Positions 18,834-27,409 of a stretch of DNA of 64,000 bases are shown piece after piece (positions within the stretch are counted from its first letter, which is position 1; each line of letters begins with the position of its first letter). Both the position numbers and the translations under genes were made by a program. A model generated the notes under the pieces. It was not told the DNA's origin, searched no databases, and saw only the letters and a program-made list of their open reading frames with translations. The stretch is from Thermococcus siculi (GTDB lineage: Archaea; Methanobacteriota_B; Thermococci; Thermococcales; Thermococcaceae): positions 1,054,001-1,118,000 of the forward strand of contig NZ_CP015103.1 of assembly GCF_002214505.1 (NCBI RefSeq), written 5' to 3'.

Positions 18834-20189
18834 TCACAGCTCCGCCTCGCTTATTATCTCTCTCAGGGCCTCCACGAGGGCATCAATCCACTCCTTCCTA
18901 GTCGTCTCGGTCGCCGCGAACAGCGCCGTCTCCCCCAGCTCCGGGAAGTGACCGCCTATGTAGTAGCCGCCGTGTATGCCCCTCTCGAGGAGCCTCTCGT
19001 GGACGACGTCGTAGGGAACCTCGAACTTAACCGGCACGTCCTTGAAGTTTACACCGTCGAAGGCCACCTCTCCAACCTCACCGAGGCGCCTCTTGAGGTA
19101 GGCGGTGTTTTTCAGAATGATCTCGCCAAGCTCCCTCAGTCCCCTCGGCCCGAGGGTGGCAAGGTGTATCGCGGCCGCTACCGCGACCAGCGCCTCGTTC
19201 GAGCAGATGTTGGAGGTCGCCTTGGCCCTCCTGATGTGCTGCTCCCTCGTCTGGAGGGTCATCACGAAGGCCCTCTTCCCGTCGGCCGTCTTGGTCATGC
19301 CGATTATCCTTCCAGGCATCTGCCTTATCAGCTTCCTGTCGTTCCTAACCGCGAATATTCCGGCCCTGGGGCCACCGAAGTTCATGGGGTTGCCGAAGTA
19401 TGCCGCCTCGCCGACCACCACATCGGCCCCAAGCTCTCCCGGCGCCTCGACTATCCCGAGTATGGTCGGGTCAACGCCGACCACGAAGAGCGCCCCGGCG
19501 TCGTGTGCTATCTCACCGACCTCCCTTACGTTCTCCTCGAGGAGTCCGAAGAAGTTGGGCATCTCGATGTAGACCCCGGCGGCACCCTCAACCGCCTCCT
19601 TGAGCTTCTCAATGTCAAGCTGTCCCTTCTCGTCCCACGGAACCTCGACTATCTCGAGGCCGGGTCCAGCGGTGTAGGTTCCGAGAACCCTCTTCTTCTC
19701 GGGGCTGAGTGCCTTGGGAACGATGAACTTATTTCTCCTCGTCACACGGGCGCTCATCAGGGCGGCCTCGGCCATAGCGGTTCCCCAGTCGTACATCGAG
19801 GAGTTGACTATCGGGAGGCCGACCAGTTCGGCGATGAGGCTCTGGTACTCGAAGAGGGCCTGTAGCATGCCCTGGCTTACCTCCGGCTGGTAGGGGGTGT
19901 AGGCCGTCAAAAATTCGCTCCTCTCTATGAGGTACTTGACGTGGGCTGGAACGTAGTGGAAGTAGGTTCCAGCGCCGAGGAAGCTGGGCATCTCAAGAAC
20001 CGTTCTGTTCTGGCTTAAAACGTCGTTGAGTTCCGTGAATACCTCGTATTCGCTCTTCCCTTCGGGCAGGTTGAACTTCTGAACCATCCCCTTCGGGACG
20101 TCAGAGAAGAGATCTTCAATCGATGTGAACCCGATTTCCTTCAGCATTTCATCCTTATGGGCCGAGTTTGGAAGGTAGTGCCTACCCAT
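18834..20189 (-). CDS. gcvPA: Glycine decarboxylase (P-protein) subunit 1
   Basis: A 451-residue alpha subunit of the P-protein. MGRHYLPNS at the start, [11 protein letters not shown] and the C-terminal [13 protein letters not shown] are family features. It lacks the PLP lysine, which is in the partner. The open frame extends to 20519, but the ATG at 20189 with GGTGAT before it gives the normal length, and a TATA-like CATATATTT lies at about 20236-20245 inside the extension. It is the first gene of the pair. Confidence 0.93.
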   Translation of the reverse strand: MGRHYLPNSAHKDEMLKEIGFTSIEDLFSDVPKGMVQKFNLPEGKSEYEVFTELNDVLSQNRTVLEMPSFLGAGTYFHYVPAHVKYLIERSEFLTAYTPYQPEVSQGMLQALFEYQSLIAELVGLPIVNSSMYDWGTAMAEAALMSARVTRRNKFIVPKALSPEKKRVLGTYTAGPGLEIVEVPWDEKGQLDIEKLKEAVEGAAGVYIEMPNFFGLLEENVREVGEIAHDAGALFVVGVDPTILGIVEAPGELGADVVVGEAAYFGNPMNFGGPRAGIFAVRNDRKLIRQMPGRIIGMTKTADGKRAFVMTLQTREQHIRRAKATSNICSNEALVAVAAAIHLATLGPRGLRELGEIILKNTAYLKRRLGEVGEVAFDGVNFKDVPVKFEVPYDVVHERLLERGIHGGYYIGGHFPELGETALFAATETTRKEWIDALVEALREIISEAEL

Positions 20190-20305
20190 ACCTATCACCT
20201 TCTGAGCTTTAAGACGCTCGTTGAAAGTTGGACATCGGAAATATATGCTTTGTGCCCTGATCACTAGCCGACAGACTTTAAAGCTCTCCGACCTATGCTG
20301 AGGAC

Positions 20306-20470
20306 ATGATGAAGGGAATCGCTGGACCACTGGTCGCCCTTTTCGTTCTGGCGGCAGGCTACTTGAGCGGAAATTCTGACCATACCGGCAATGCTCCAAC
20401 CGTCCCCTGGGAGCCTGAGGGAGTGATAAAAGCCGGCCACATTTACGTAACGCTGGAGGGAGATGGATGA
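20306..20470 (+). CDS. Small secreted or membrane-anchored protein, 54 residues
   Basis: This reading frame encodes a signal-like N-terminus ([20 protein letters not shown]) followed by a polar tail ending VTLEGDG. Its TGA overlaps the ATG of the HAD gene (ATGA at 20467-20470), the usual Thermococcus sign of translational coupling. A GAGGA lies just before the two possible ATGs (20306 and 20309) and a TATA-like ACTTTAAAG at about 20274-20282. I do not recognise a family. The membrane segment plus coupling to a cytoplasmic phosphatase is the only clue to function. Confidence 0.55.
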   Translation: MMKGIAGPLVALFVLAAGYLSGNSDHTGNAPTVPWEPEGVIKAGHIYVTLEGDG

Positions 20471-21144
20471 TAATCGCCTTCGACTTCGACGGCACGCTGG
20501 CCGACACGTACTCATGCATCGAAGAAGCCTTCAGGAGGGCGCTCGAAAGGCGCTATCGCTGGCTTCCGGGGAAGGCCCTCTGGGCGAAGATCCTGACCAA
20601 GATAGAGCTTCAGTTTGAGAGACCGGCCTTCGGGAAGCACAAGAAGAAGAGCAAGCCGCCTTTCTTCCTCAGAACGAAGTTCTTCGAGGCCTGGTTTGAG
20701 GAGAGGGCGAAGCTGACGAAGCCGATAGACGACTCCCCGGAGCTACTCAAGAAGCTCAAGGAAGAGGGCCACATCGTCATCTCCTTCTCTGCGGAGGACT
20801 TCATCGACGGCATGAAGGTCAGAAGACTGAAGGAGATGGGCATATACGATCTCTTCGACGACGTCATCGTCTTCGGCAGGGAGCTGACGATAGACGAGGC
20901 CTTCAAGCTGGTTCGCGAGAAGTACGGCGATGAAATATTCGTCTGGGTGGACGACAAGCCCTGGCGCTTCATAGGCCACGGCGACGAGAACACCGAGTAC
21001 GTCTGGTACTACTTCCCCTTCACTGCGAGGTTCATTGAAAAGAACAGGGAGAGACTGGCGCTGATTCCCCATTTGCATATAATCCGGGACCTGTGGAGCA
21101 TCTTCGATGTCATCGAGAGGATAAAGCAGGAGCGCTCACCCTGA
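20467..21144 (+). CDS. HAD-superfamily hydrolase
   Basis: A 225-residue HAD phosphatase. Motif I is [10 protein letters not shown] at the N-terminus (nucleophile Asp and acid/base Asp), motif II a serine in [11 protein letters not shown], and motif IV WVDDKPW. The cap region of about 60 residues between motifs I and II is rich in lysine ([11 protein letters not shown]). The product should remove phosphate from a small metabolite; the substrate cannot be told. It is coupled to the small secreted protein upstream by an ATGA overlap, and its last nine bases overlap the convergent gene on the other strand. Confidence 0.78.
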   Translation: MIIAFDFDGTLADTYSCIEEAFRRALERRYRWLPGKALWAKILTKIELQFERPAFGKHKKKSKPPFFLRTKFFEAWFEERAKLTKPIDDSPELLKKLKEEGHIVISFSAEDFIDGMKVRRLKEMGIYDLFDDVIVFGRELTIDEAFKLVREKYGDEIFVWVDDKPWRFIGHGDENTEYVWYYFPFTARFIEKNRERLALIPHLHIIRDLWSIFDVIERIKQERSP

Positions 21145-21420
21145 ATCGGCGTTGGTGTACTCTATCGTGTCCTCGACGAACTCGTCGTAGGTCTCCTTAT
21201 CTACTTCTTCCAGCCTCATCGAGAACTCCTTTCCGAGCGACCATCTTACGGCCACCGGCCCCCTGTCGGTCTCCGCCACGATGAGACCAAAGGGCAGGTC
21301 ACCGGCCCAGTGGTGCTTCGAGAACTCTATGCTGAATCCCCTCTTTTTTAGCTCCTCCATGACGGCATCGTACGTCCTGCCCGGCCCGTAGGGACTCTTG
21401 ACGAAACCAATGTAGGCCAT
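21136..21420 (-). CDS. Hypothetical protein, 94 residues
   Basis: A small soluble protein beginning MAYIGFVKSPYGPGRTYDAVM, acidic toward its C-terminus. I do not recognise a functional family, though it reads like a conserved Thermococcales protein. The start has GGTGAG six bases upstream and a strong BRE/TATA (CGAAAAGGTTTTAAAT on the minus strand, about 21453-21468). Its promoter is back to back with that of the metallophosphoesterase gene, so the two are divergently controlled from about 90 bases. Its 3' end overlaps the HAD gene by nine bases. Confidence 0.72.
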   Translation of the reverse strand: MAYIGFVKSPYGPGRTYDAVMEELKKRGFSIEFSKHHWAGDLPFGLIVAETDRGPVAVRWSLGKEFSMRLEEVDKETYDEFVEDTIEYTNADSG

Positions 21421-21511
21421 TTTTACTCACCATTGTTCCCTCGCTGGACAGATTTAAAACCTTTTCGGTTGGCCTAACAAAGTTTAAAAGCCGAAGGGAT
21501 AACCGGGGAAC

Positions 21512-22195
21512 ATGGAACCCCAACCCCTCCCGGGAAAGGCCCTCAGGCTGGGAAGAACCCTCGTCATAGCGGACCTGCACCTGGGCTACGAGGTCAGCAT
21601 GGCCAGGGAGGGCTTCTACCTGCCGAGGGTTTTCCACGAGGTCGTGGCGAGTTTAAAGACCCTCCTCGAGAGGGAAAGGCCCAAGCGCCTCGTCATAGAC
21701 GGTGATTTAAAGCACTCCTTCGTCCCGGAGTGGCGCGAGAGGGAGGAGCTTAAGGCCTTCGTGGAGGCTGTTTCCCCGCTGGTTGGGGAGATCGTTCTGG
21801 TGAGGGGAAACCACGACGTTGGAACCCTCTGGCTGAGGGAACTCGGGGTGGAAATGGTTGATGAGCTTGAACTCCACGGGTGGAAGATCGTCCACGGGCA
21901 TAAGCTCGCGGAGGGTGAGAGGTTCATCATCGGCCACGAGCATCCAGCCATAAGGCTCCGCGATGAGGTCGGTGCCCTCGTCAAAGTCCCGATATTCCTC
22001 GTGGATGAGAGGCTGGTCGTTCTGCCCGCCTTCAGCCCCTGGGCCTACGGCAACGACGTGCTGAGGGATATAGTGTCTCCCTTCCTGAGGGCCTATGACG
22101 TCAGCCGCGCTCGAGTCCTCGTTACCCTGGAGGATGAGCTTCTGGATTTTGGGGAGCTGGGGAAGCTCTCCAAGGTGCTCCGTGATATGGGCTAA
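21512..22195 (+). CDS. Calcineurin-like metallophosphoesterase
   Basis: A 227-residue phosphoesterase of the COG1407/YkuE-PdeM type. Metal-binding motifs in order: ADLHLGYE, DGDLKHSF, RGNHDVGT, VHGHK and GHEHPA. In bacteria one branch of this group is associated with a DNA ligase/helicase set, but no such gene is nearby here, so the substrate is open. The ATG follows AACCGGGGAAC, a weak ribosome site, and a TATA-like AAAGTTTAAAAG lies at about 21479-21490. It stands before the first of the secreted proteins. Confidence 0.82.
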   Translation: MEPQPLPGKALRLGRTLVIADLHLGYEVSMAREGFYLPRVFHEVVASLKTLLERERPKRLVIDGDLKHSFVPEWREREELKAFVEAVSPLVGEIVLVRGNHDVGTLWLRELGVEMVDELELHGWKIVHGHKLAEGERFIIGHEHPAIRLRDEVGALVKVPIFLVDERLVVLPAFSPWAYGNDVLRDIVSPFLRAYDVSRARVLVTLEDELLDFGELGKLSKVLRDMG

Positions 22196-22235
22196 CCTTT
22201 TATACCCGACCGGGGAGTTAATCAAAGGTGATGAA

Positions 22236-22988
22236 ATGAGGAGGGCTTATCTCGGTTTGCTCATCGTTCTCATCGTCTTTGCCGCGGGGTGCATCTCGGG
22301 CGAAGGGAGTTCCCCGACCAAGACGACCACAACATCGAACAGCCTGCCCTTCACCGCCGACGACCTCAGGAATGCCATAGAGGGCCTCAAGAGCTACGAG
22401 TACACCATGAGGGTCGATAGCTACAACGGCACCGAACTGGTCGCCCAGCTGGTGACGGTGGGGGCCATTGACTTTGAAAAAAAGCTGAAGTCGGTCTCGA
22501 CGTTCTCGAACACGAGCGGAGGCTCTTACTACCGGTCGTACTACTACACCACGAACGACGGCTACGCCATGTATTTCGACCGCAACGGAACGGTGAGCTG
22601 GGAGGCATCGTGTTACGGGCCGGGGAAGGGTCCAGACTTCAACTCCACGATTCTCGATGGCCTCTGGGAGGTAATGAACATCGAGGGCGTTAAGGTGGTC
22701 GAGAAAGATGGCTACTACCTGGTCTATGCCAACACGACCAGTGGCACGGCCTCTGAGGGCCAGATAACGGCCTACAGAACCCAGATTGAATTGAAGCTCA
22801 CGAAGGATCTGATACCTGTGACGGTAAGGAAAACGGTCCACTACAGGAAGGACAGCTCCGAGTGGATGGACATTACCACGATCGAGGTTCGGAGGCCAAA
22901 CGGTGCCACTGTGGAGCCGCCGGAGGGGCTGGTGGAGTACCTGAAGGAGCAGGGCATTGACCTTGAAGAGTTCCTCTCGGGATGCTAA
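22236..22988 (+). CDS. Predicted lipoprotein, LolA/LppX-like
   Basis: A 250-residue secreted protein with a lipobox LIVFAAGC, so the mature protein should be lipid-anchored at the cysteine, then a Ser/Thr-rich linker. The remainder alternates beta-strand-like stretches with several N-glycosylation sequons (NGT, NTS, NST). The architecture and opening (ADDLRNAIEGLKSYEYTMRVD) resemble the proteins at 24986 and, less closely, 23996, and recall LolA/LppX-type lipid-binding folds. The ATG at 22236 follows AGGTGAT; the longer open frame overlaps the phosphoesterase. A TATA-like CTTTTATACC lies at about 22197-22206. Confidence 0.72.
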   Translation: MRRAYLGLLIVLIVFAAGCISGEGSSPTKTTTTSNSLPFTADDLRNAIEGLKSYEYTMRVDSYNGTELVAQLVTVGAIDFEKKLKSVSTFSNTSGGSYYRSYYYTTNDGYAMYFDRNGTVSWEASCYGPGKGPDFNSTILDGLWEVMNIEGVKVVEKDGYYLVYANTTSGTASEGQITAYRTQIELKLTKDLIPVTVRKTVHYRKDSSEWMDITTIEVRRPNGATVEPPEGLVEYLKEQGIDLEEFLSGC

Positions 22989-23030
22989 ACCTTTAAATCT
23001 TTAGCCCCTATTTTTCTCCGGTGGAAGACG

Positions 23031-23738
23031 GTGGATGTACTAAGCGGTCTGGTGTTCTTCGCCTACGCCCCCGCACTCGCGATGCTATGGTACTTCTATC
23101 ACGCCGATAAATACGAGCCGGAGCCGAGGAAGTACGTGATCGGGACGTTCCTGCTAGGAGCAACGCTCTCGGTTGGAATCGCCTTCATTCTGGAGAGCTT
23201 CCTCGCCTTCGGTGGTGCGGTTCAGCCGATACTTCCCGCCTCGGCCTTGTACGTGGCGCTGGTTGCCGGCATCGTCGAGGAACCCTCGAAGGCGCTGGCG
23301 ATAAGATGGCCCTTCAAGGCGGGTCAGATGGACGGCATAATGGACGGCCTCGTCTACGGTGCGGCCGCCGGGCTTGGCTTCGCCGCGACTGAAAACTTCA
23401 TGTACGGCCTCGGCTGGGGACTTGGGGTGACCATAACGCGAGCCTTCCTAACGCCCTTCGCCCACGCCACGTGGAGCGCCATAATCGGGGTCGGCTACGG
23501 GCTGAAGGCCGAGGGTAAGGCCGAGTCGGTCGGAAGCTACTTCCTTCTGGCGATGTTTCTCCACTTCATCTGGGACTACTACGCCTTCCTGAGCGCCGCG
23601 GTTCCGGCCTACAACATCCTGCTGATATTCTTCATAATCATGAACCTCGCGATACTGAGGTACTTCATTATGATGGGGCAGGCGGAGGATCGGGCCAGGC
23701 TCTGGTACTACTGGTTCAAGAGGAGGGATGGGATGTGA
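23031..23738 (+). CDS. PrsW-family intramembrane metalloprotease-like protein
   Basis: A 235-residue membrane protein with about seven membrane segments. Conserved PrsW/CPBP-type residues are seen: EE in VAGIVEEPSKALAIRWPF, EN in AATENFMYGLG, H in TPFAHATWSAIIGVGYG and H in MFLHFIWDYYAF. In Bacillus PrsW cleaves an anti-sigma factor; archaea lack sigma factors, so the substrate here must differ. The GTG start at 23031 has GGTGG about eight bases before it. Its stop overlaps the start of a 67-residue protein, indicating a two-gene unit placed between two predicted secreted proteins. Confidence 0.75.
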   Translation: MDVLSGLVFFAYAPALAMLWYFYHADKYEPEPRKYVIGTFLLGATLSVGIAFILESFLAFGGAVQPILPASALYVALVAGIVEEPSKALAIRWPFKAGQMDGIMDGLVYGAAAGLGFAATENFMYGLGWGLGVTITRAFLTPFAHATWSAIIGVGYGLKAEGKAESVGSYFLLAMFLHFIWDYYAFLSAAVPAYNILLIFFIIMNLAILRYFIMMGQAEDRARLWYYWFKRRDGM

Positions 23739-23938
23739 GCAAGCTTGAAGATGCCCTGTTTGAGGCTAGACCCTACGTCGAGTACTACGACAGGCTGAAG
23801 AACCTCGTGGAACGCCTCTGGGAGGAATCAACGGACGAGGAGAACTTCATCCAGCTCGTCAACGAGGAGCTTGAAAGGGCGGAGGAGCCTTTCAGGACCG
23901 ACCTGCGGATATTTCTGCAGAAGTTCGAGGCCCTCTGA
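23735..23938 (+). CDS. Small helical protein coupled to the PrsW-like gene
   Basis: A 67-residue, highly charged, probably all-helical protein (SKLEDALFEARPYVEYYDRLKNL...). The GTG start overlaps the TGA of the PrsW-like gene (GTGA). No known family is recognised. The overlap suggests the two are made together, and a small soluble partner or regulator of the membrane protease is a possible reading, but nothing in the sequence proves contact. Confidence 0.62.
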   Translation: MSKLEDALFEARPYVEYYDRLKNLVERLWEESTDEENFIQLVNEELERAEEPFRTDLRIFLQKFEAL

Positions 23939-23995
23939 TTTTCTCCTCTCTAATGGTAAACCTTATAACTCACGATGCCCAGATTGTTACGGGTG

Positions 23996-24670
23996 ATGGG
24001 AACGAAGAGACTCCCCGTTCTGGTATTGGTCGTTCTGCTGATCGCCGCGGCCGCCTACCACTTTATCTCCACCAGTTCCCCTGATGACGCACGCACCCCA
24101 CCATCTGTGAGCGACGTTCTGAGGGCGGTTGATAACCAGACCTCCTTCTGCTGGAGGGCGGAAATTTTAACGGAGCGAACTTCGGGGGATGTAAATAGCA
24201 CCTTCCGGAGAGAAATCACCGGGTGCGTGAACTACGATAATAGGAGCGCGCTCTGGAGGACAGACTATGGAAACGGGAGCGGAGTGATGAGGGCGTTTCC
24301 AGGAGAGAAGTTCTACGACATCAACTGGAATCTCGCAACTCAGAGCTGGGGCGTGGAGTGGAACGTCATGAACTTCATATCCACGAGCCTCAAAAAGGGT
24401 AAGGTAGTGGAAGTCAAGGCCGTTCAAGGGGGATATCTCTTTAAGGTCGCCTTCAACTGGACCAGCAGCTACTCCGTTGGAAGTATTGAAAACGGCAGCA
24501 GGGTTTCGGCACCCCACAGGATGGAGCTTTTCCTTCTGGTGGACAACGACGGCAACCCCGTTGGGGGAAACTTCACCGAGATGTACGAGGAAAGATACGT
24601 TGACTGGGGCAGAATCGACCGCGTGGAGATCCGCGGGAACTTCACGCTGCTCGGTCCGTGGAAGCATTGA
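23996..24670 (+). CDS. Secreted or membrane-anchored protein, LolA-like (224 residues)
   Basis: An N-terminal hydrophobic segment (LPVLVLVVLLIAAAAYHFI) precedes an extracellular domain with many N-glycosylation sequons (NQT, NST, NRS, NGS, NWT, NFT) and two cysteines (SFCWR and TGCVN) that could form a disulfide. There is no lipobox. The open frame starts at 23975, but a TATA-like ACCTTATAACT (about 23960-23970) places initiation near 23990, so the ATG at 23996, or the GTG just before it, is chosen. The opening SVSDVLRAVDNQTSF is like that of the lipoproteins at 22236 and 24986, so it is probably a distant paralogue. Function unknown. Confidence 0.65.
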   Translation: MGTKRLPVLVLVVLLIAAAAYHFISTSSPDDARTPPSVSDVLRAVDNQTSFCWRAEILTERTSGDVNSTFRREITGCVNYDNRSALWRTDYGNGSGVMRAFPGEKFYDINWNLATQSWGVEWNVMNFISTSLKKGKVVEVKAVQGGYLFKVAFNWTSSYSVGSIENGSRVSAPHRMELFLLVDNDGNPVGGNFTEMYEERYVDWGRIDRVEIRGNFTLLGPWKH

Positions 24671-24681
24671 TACTTGTGGGG

Positions 24682-24880
24682 ATGCCTATGTCGCGACGGA
24701 AGAGTGCACTCGTGTTCGTTCTCATTCTTCTTTTCCTTCTGCTGACGCTGAAGGGAGATGCTCACAGATACGAGCTTGAGAGTGCGGGCAAGCTGGTTGA
24801 GCTTCGCCCTCAAAGAGTACCTGAAGCACGAACTCGGCGAGGTGCCGTATCCAAAGAGGAAGTGGAATGAACCCTGGTGA
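24682..24880 (+). pseudogene. Small secreted protein, probably frameshifted
   Basis: Two overlapping frames each look like part of one protein. The first (24682-24870) opens MPMSRRKSALVFVLILLFLLL, a clear signal peptide, and continues RYELESAGKLVEL, then turns into an unlikely Arg-rich tail. The second frame, one base over, ends at 24880 and reads ALKEYLKHELGEVPYPKRKW then NEPW, with codon choice typical of this genome. A single extra base near 24795-24815 would explain both. Alternatively the second frame is a separate 40-residue gene from the ATG at 24758, which has AGGGAG directly before it. It starts just after the preceding secreted protein. Confidence 0.4.
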
Positions 24881-24985
24881 TTGCCACTTTTTGCAAACTT
24901 TCTCAAGTGGTGTGCAAAATCTGAATAGAAAAAGTATTTAAAGCAACTGGCTGATATCCCTTTGAGCACAACTGGAGGTAGTACA

Positions 24986-25789
24986 ATGAGGCGGCTGATA
25001 GCTCTGTTCCTGATAGGATTCGTGGTGCTGGCAAGCGGATGCATCGGGGAGCAGACCGGACTTACCAAGGAGAAAATCCTGACCGCGATAGAGAACCTTG
25101 AAACCGCCAGCTACGACCAGAACTTCTCGATGGCAATGCAGATCACCAACCCACTGACCAACAAGACGATCAACATAACAATGTCCGGCCGCGCCATCGG
25201 TTCCTTCAACAGGACCGCGGGTCTTGAGTCCGGAGAAATGAACATCACGACGCACACCATGGGCATGGACGTCAACGTGAACTGGCCCTACTTCGTCAAT
25301 GGCACGGAGGTTTACTTCAACGTCGACGGCAGGTGGTACAGCGTCCCCTCAACCGACGGCCTCTACGAGCAGGCAAGGGGTTCCCTGAATGTCAACTACA
25401 TCGAAAAGCTTCTCCAGAAGAAAAATGTAACGATAAAGAGGCTCGCCAACGGCTACGCTTTCCGCGTTAACGTGACCTACTGGGAGTTCGTGAACGCCAC
25501 CAACAGAACCGGTTACCTTAATGAGTTCATAGACTCTTTCCCCGGCAACTTGACGGTTGACACCAACGCCGGCTGGGTGGAGGTTCACCTCGCGGACGAT
25601 GGAACTCCGACCTTCATAGAGACCCACATGGACATCACCATGACCTTTGACTTCTCCCAAGAGAAGCCGGTTACCTCGCACGTAGTTGTCCACGAGACCC
25701 TCTCGCTTTCCGACGTGAACGAACCGGTTAAAATAGAAGTACCGGAGGGAATAGAAAACGCCGGCGATTTTGACGAGGTCTTTTGGTGA
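24986..25789 (+). CDS. Predicted lipoprotein, LolA/LppX-like
   Basis: A 267-residue secreted protein with lipobox VVLASGC and a rich set of N-glycosylation sequons. The mature part begins GEQTGLTKEKILTAIENLETASYDQ, matching the opening of the 22236 protein in layout. Repeated amphipathic strands (MQITNP, INITMSG, MDVNVNW, VYFNVDGRWY) suggest a lipid-binding half-barrel as in LolA/LppX. The ATG at 24986 follows TGGAGGT, and a TATA-like AAAAAGTATTTAAAG is at about 24930-24944. Ligand and partner unknown. Confidence 0.7.
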   Translation: MRRLIALFLIGFVVLASGCIGEQTGLTKEKILTAIENLETASYDQNFSMAMQITNPLTNKTINITMSGRAIGSFNRTAGLESGEMNITTHTMGMDVNVNWPYFVNGTEVYFNVDGRWYSVPSTDGLYEQARGSLNVNYIEKLLQKKNVTIKRLANGYAFRVNVTYWEFVNATNRTGYLNEFIDSFPGNLTVDTNAGWVEVHLADDGTPTFIETHMDITMTFDFSQEKPVTSHVVVHETLSLSDVNEPVKIEVPEGIENAGDFDEVFW

Positions 25790-25793
25790 GGGG

Positions 25794-26144
25794 CTAAGCC
25801 CCCCTCGTCGCCACTATCTTTATCCCCTCCCACTCGGCAACTACCTGGCCGATTTTGATCGGTGCCTTCAGCCTCAATCCCGTGAGGAACTTCATAAGCT
25901 CCGCTATCTTCTCCTTCGGAACCGGCTCGGCTGTCCTGACGCTCACCGTCGGAAGGGCGCCCCCTTCAACGGGAACGACGCTCATCACGATTCTCTTCGG
26001 ATTGGTGACCTCCTGAATTGCCCACTCCTCTCCCCGCGGGCAGGTGTGGCCGGTAACCCCCACGACCTTCCCGTCCTCCAGTTCAACTTCGATGGCACAG
26101 CCAAGGGGACAGACGATGCAGGTGAAGCAGTAGGTCTTCCTCAT
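25794..26144 (-). CDS. DUF1667 protein, iron-sulfur subunit of the glycerol-3-phosphate dehydrogenase set
   Basis: A 116-residue protein with a Cys cluster at the N-terminus (CFTCIVCPLGC) and another cysteine in GHTCPRGEEW, likely to hold an iron-sulfur centre. DUF1667 proteins follow FAD enzymes of the GlpA/GlpB kind in archaea and clostridia and are thought to take part in electron transfer. Its start overlaps the stop of the upstream flavoprotein by four bases (ATGA), and it is the last gene of the three-gene unit. Confidence 0.8.
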   Translation of the reverse strand: MRKTYCFTCIVCPLGCAIEVELEDGKVVGVTGHTCPRGEEWAIQEVTNPKRIVMSVVPVEGGALPTVSVRTAEPVPKEKIAELMKFLTGLRLKAPIKIGQVVAEWEGIKIVATRGA

Positions 26145-27409
26145 GCCCCCACCACCTCGACGGTGAGCCTTTCTTGGGCTTTTCTGATCTCCTCTGCCCT
26201 TAGCTTCACCCTCACCATCTCCGCCGGCTTAACAACCGGTAGCCGGACTTTCTTCCCTGTCTCAGGAATTCTGACCTCGACGTTCTCCATCGGCCTTGAA
26301 ACGCGGAGGTACAGGTAGAGGTCGCGATCGCCGCTGAGATAGTGCGGGGCAACCAGCCTGACGTTCGCCCCCTTCTCCACCTTAACCCACTTCCTGCTCT
26401 CTATTCCACCCTTCTCAATGAACTCCTTCGCCCCCTCCGCCGCCAGTTCGCCCTGCTCCGCCACGTAGTCAACGAGGTCGTTTATGAGGAGGGAGTTCCC
26501 GGCAACGAATATGCCCGGAACGCTGGTCTCAAGGCGATCGTTGACGACCGGTCCGCCAGTTGAAGGGTCAATTTCGACGCCGATCTTTTTGAGCTTCTTG
26601 ACGCTTGGAATTAGACCCGCCGAGATGACGAGAGTATCGGCCTCTATCCAGAACTCGCTTCCGGGGACTTCGTTGAGGTTCTCGTCCACCTTAACTATCT
26701 TGACCCTCTGGACTCTGCCCTTTCCCCGGACTTCAACGACCCTGTGGCCCAGGTAGAGCGGGATGTTGAAATCGCGCAGTATCATCACGTTCCTCGCCAA
26801 TCCGCCTGGGTAGGGCATCAGCTCGACCACCGCCTTGACCTTGGCCCCTTCGAGGGCAAAGCGTCGCGCCATTATCAGGCCGACATCTCCAGAGCCTACG
26901 ATGACGATTTCCTTGCCTGGAAGGACACCGTAGATGTCCATGAGGGTCTGGGCCTCTCCTGCAGTGTAGATTCCAGCGACGCGGTCTCCCACAATGCCGA
27001 TCTCAAAGGCGTGCCTTTCCCTGGCACCTGCGGCGTATATGATGGCCTTTGCCCAGACTTGGTAAACACCGCTCGGCGAGGTGAAAATCACAACCTTCTC
27101 AAGGTCGGAGTAGTTCCTGATTTCGAGAACCCTTGCTGAGGTTCTGTACTCAACTCCATTCTCTATCATCCTCTTCGCCAGCCGAGCCGCGAACTCCGGC
27201 CCGGTAAGCTCTTCCTTGAAGTAGTGGATGCCGAAGCCGGGATGTATGCACTGCGGAAGGATTCCACCGAGGTAGTCGTTCTCGTCGAGCAGGAGAACGT
27301 TTAATCCGAGTTCCTTTGCTTTTGCGGCGGCCGCCATTCCCGCCGGGCCGCCTCCGATAACGACAACGTCGTAAGAGAGCATCGGAATCTGGGGCATCGG
27401 TTCCATCAT
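26141..27409 (-). CDS. FAD/NAD(P)-dependent oxidoreductase, second subunit of the G3P dehydrogenase set
   Basis: A 422-residue flavoprotein with two dinucleotide-binding motifs: VVIGGGPAGMAAAAKAKELG (FAD) and VIVGSGDVGLIMARRFALEG (NAD or FAD) plus the FAD-site VPGIFVAGNSL. This is the small-molecule pyridine-nucleotide oxidoreductase fold, and it probably accepts electrons from the neighbouring dehydrogenase and passes them on to a carrier. Start and stop both overlap neighbours by four bases, so the trio is tightly co-translated. The true electron acceptor is not shown by the sequence. Confidence 0.82.
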   Translation of the reverse strand: MMEPMPQIPMLSYDVVVIGGGPAGMAAAAKAKELGLNVLLLDENDYLGGILPQCIHPGFGIHYFKEELTGPEFAARLAKRMIENGVEYRTSARVLEIRNYSDLEKVVIFTSPSGVYQVWAKAIIYAAGARERHAFEIGIVGDRVAGIYTAGEAQTLMDIYGVLPGKEIVIVGSGDVGLIMARRFALEGAKVKAVVELMPYPGGLARNVMILRDFNIPLYLGHRVVEVRGKGRVQRVKIVKVDENLNEVPGSEFWIEADTLVISAGLIPSVKKLKKIGVEIDPSTGGPVVNDRLETSVPGIFVAGNSLLINDLVDYVAEQGELAAEGAKEFIEKGGIESRKWVKVEKGANVRLVAPHYLSGDRDLYLYLRVSRPMENVEVRIPETGKKVRLPVVKPAEMVRVKLRAEEIRKAQERLTVEVVGA

